7,404 bases of DNA from Gemmatimonadota bacterium (GTDB taxonomy: Bacteria; Gemmatimonadota; Gemmatimonadetes; Gemmatimonadales; GWC2-71-9), in NCBI GenBank assembly GCA_025361465.1, contig JANYAG010000252.1, positions 1 to 7,404 of the forward strand, read 5' to 3'. The notes beneath the pieces are model-generated. The model made no database searches. It was not told the origin of the DNA and worked only from the letters and a program-made list of their open reading frames with translations. Made by a program: the position numbers and the translations under genes. Of the stretch, positions 6,501 to 7,404 are shown piece by piece; position 1 is the first letter of the stretch, and each line of letters starts with the position of its first letter.

Positions 6501-6950
6501 GACACTTCCATCCCGTCGCAGGGTCGCGTCCTCGCGTGTGACTGGGGCACGGCCCGCATCGGGCTCGCCATTTCCGACGAGACCCAGCTGATCGCGACGC
6601 CGCTTGGCGCGCTGCAGCGTCGCGCCGGGAAGCGACTGCCGCTGCGCGACTTTCTCGACGTGATCGAACGCGAACACCCGGTCGGCCTGGTGGTGGGCTT
6701 GCCCCTCGACGATGACGGCCACGAGGGCGATTCGGCCCTGGCCGCTCGCGAGATGGCGGAACTCTTTTCCAGCAAGGCTGCCCTGCCCCTCGCCTTCACC
6801 GACGAGGATTTCTCCACCGCGCGAGTGCTCGAGATCAGCCGGGAACTGGGCCGGACGGCGCGCGACCGGCGCCACGAGGTCGATGCCCGGGCCGCGGCGG
6901 TCCTGCTGCAGCGCTGGCTCGAGGATCGCCGCGGGAGCAGAGCGGGGTGA
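6495..6950 (+). CDS. ruvX: RuvX/YqgF family putative pre-16S rRNA nuclease / Holliday junction resolvase, 151 aa
   Basis: Small RNase H-fold nuclease. The family is linked to 16S rRNA 5'-end maturation in E. coli and to Holliday junction cleavage in others. It has the opening strand motif RVLACDWGTARIGLAISD with D16, then VVGLPLDDDGHEG (66-78), DEDFST (103-108) with acidic E104, and the final VDARAAAVLLQRWLE with D130. D16, E104 and D130 form the expected acidic metal-binding set. The usual DER[LT][ST]T box reads DEDFST, so the arginine after the glutamate is aspartate. The start is taken as GTG 6495; TTG 6492 gives one more residue, and a stop at 6489-6491 excludes earlier starts. It lies about 24 bp after rho and overlaps mltG by GTGA, so it is probably in one operon with both. 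Confidence 0.95.
   Translation: MNDTSIPSQGRVLACDWGTARIGLAISDETQLIATPLGALQRRAGKRLPLRDFLDVIEREHPVGLVVGLPLDDDGHEGDSALAAREMAELFSSKAALPLAFTDEDFSTARVLEISRELGRTARDRRHEVDARAAAVLLQRWLEDRRGSRAG
6947..6950 (+). other. GTGA start/stop overlap coupling ruvX and mltG
   Basis: The mltG GTG and the ruvX TGA share four bases, with AGCGGG just upstream as a weak ribosome site. This supports joint transcription and translational coupling. Confidence 0.8.
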
Positions 6951-7404
6951 AGCGGCAGATCATCGCCGCCGCCGTCCTGCTGGTGGGCTGCGGTGGTACT
7001 ACGTCCACCACCGTCCAGCGGGTGGCGATCCCGCCAGGCTCAACCGTGCTCACCGTGGCCGACTCCCTCGCCGCCCACCACCTCATCGGCTCGATCGGCT
7101 GGTTCCGCTTCCGCGCCCGGGTCGCCCGGGTCGACCGCCGCCTCAAGGCAGGGATTTACGAGTTCCAGCCGGGCACTTCGATCAGCGCCATCCTGCGGAA
7201 GCTGCGCACCGGTGACGCCCTGCAATTCCGGGTCACCCTTCCCGAAGGCGGCACCCTCTTCGACCTGGCCCGCAACACCGAAGTGCAGCTCGGCATCCCG
7301 TCGCGGGCGGTGCTCGACGCGGCCAGCGATTCCACCCTCCGCGCGCAGTACCAGATCACCGCACCGTCGGTCGAAGGGTGGCTCTTGCCCGAGTCGTTCG
7401 ATTT
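6947..7404 (+). CDS. mltG: Endolytic murein transglycosylase MltG (5' part; C-terminus beyond right edge)
   Basis: MltG cleaves nascent peptidoglycan glycan strands and is thought to terminate their elongation outside the inner membrane. 152 codons are visible. The pattern is the YceG/MltG one: LKAGIYEFQPGTSISAILRKLRTGD (67-90, LysM-like), then VTLPEGGTLFDLA (96-108), and SVEGWLLPESFD (141-152), matching the family's SLEGfLfPdTY block. E143 is in the place of the catalytic glutamate (E218 of E. coli). Instead of a long transmembrane anchor, the N-terminus is MKRQIIAAAVLLVGC, with lipobox LVGC and C15 followed by a Gly/Thr/Ser linker, suggesting a lipoprotein. The GTG start overlaps the ruvX stop (GTGA). 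The family call is firm; lipid anchoring is inferred. Confidence 0.95.
   Translation, partial: MKRQIIAAAVLLVGCGGTTSTTVQRVAIPPGSTVLTVADSLAAHHLIGSIGWFRFRARVARVDRRLKAGIYEFQPGTSISAILRKLRTGDALQFRVTLPEGGTLFDLARNTEVQLGIPSRAVLDAASDSTLRAQYQITAPSVEGWLLPESFD

Noticed and set aside
5343..6875. A 510-codon open frame on the minus strand, antisense to rho and ruvX
   Set aside because: Its translation is a His/Asp/Val/Arg-rich mix with no recognisable domain. It runs across two well-supported genes and is explained by the codon bias of the GC-rich sense strand.

Overview
This GC-rich window reads as a compact chromosomal segment of a free-living Gram-negative bacterium. The overall look suggests Gemmatimonadota or a neighbouring phylum: frequent GTG starts, secreted M1 peptidase paralogues carrying a GMEYP substrate motif, a polytopic site-2 protease, and a putative lipoprotein signal on MltG. 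That placement is an inference from gene style; no taxonomic marker was compared. No mobile element, CRISPR array, tRNA or rRNA was seen, and coding density is high.

Left half (1-5028, minus strand). In transcription order there is a polytopic M50 site-2-type metalloprotease, then after 135 bp two tandem M1-family zinc peptidases. The M1 genes overlap by the four bases ATGA, so they are probably translationally coupled. The second runs off the left edge. They are clear paralogues: the zinc-site region is identical over 28 residues while the DNA differs at eight synonymous positions. The upstream copy alone has acquired two glycine-rich insertions, one of which holds the protein's only two cysteines.

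Middle (5029-5222). A 194-bp divergent region separates the M50 gene from rho. On the plus strand it holds a good sigma70-like promoter, a near-palindrome at the expected transcription start, a strikingly C-rich and G-poor leader that looks like a Rho-utilisation (rut) site, a hairpin, and a Shine-Dalgarno sequence before a GTG start. This fits the known principle of Rho autoregulation.

Right half (5223-7404, plus strand). The order is rho, then ruvX/yqgF (Holliday-junction resolvase-like nuclease), then mltG (endolytic murein transglycosylase, cut by the right edge). Spacing is tight: ruvX starts inside a heptamer tandem repeat about 24 bp after rho, and mltG overlaps ruvX by GTGA. This is likely one operon of housekeeping genes. 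The ruvX-mltG adjacency is seen in other bacteria too. The visible MltG N-terminus has a lipobox where the classical enzyme has a transmembrane anchor.

I see no convincing new multi-gene system. The points most worth a second look are the candidate rut leader of rho, the lipobox on MltG, and the coupled, asymmetrically diversified M1 pair.
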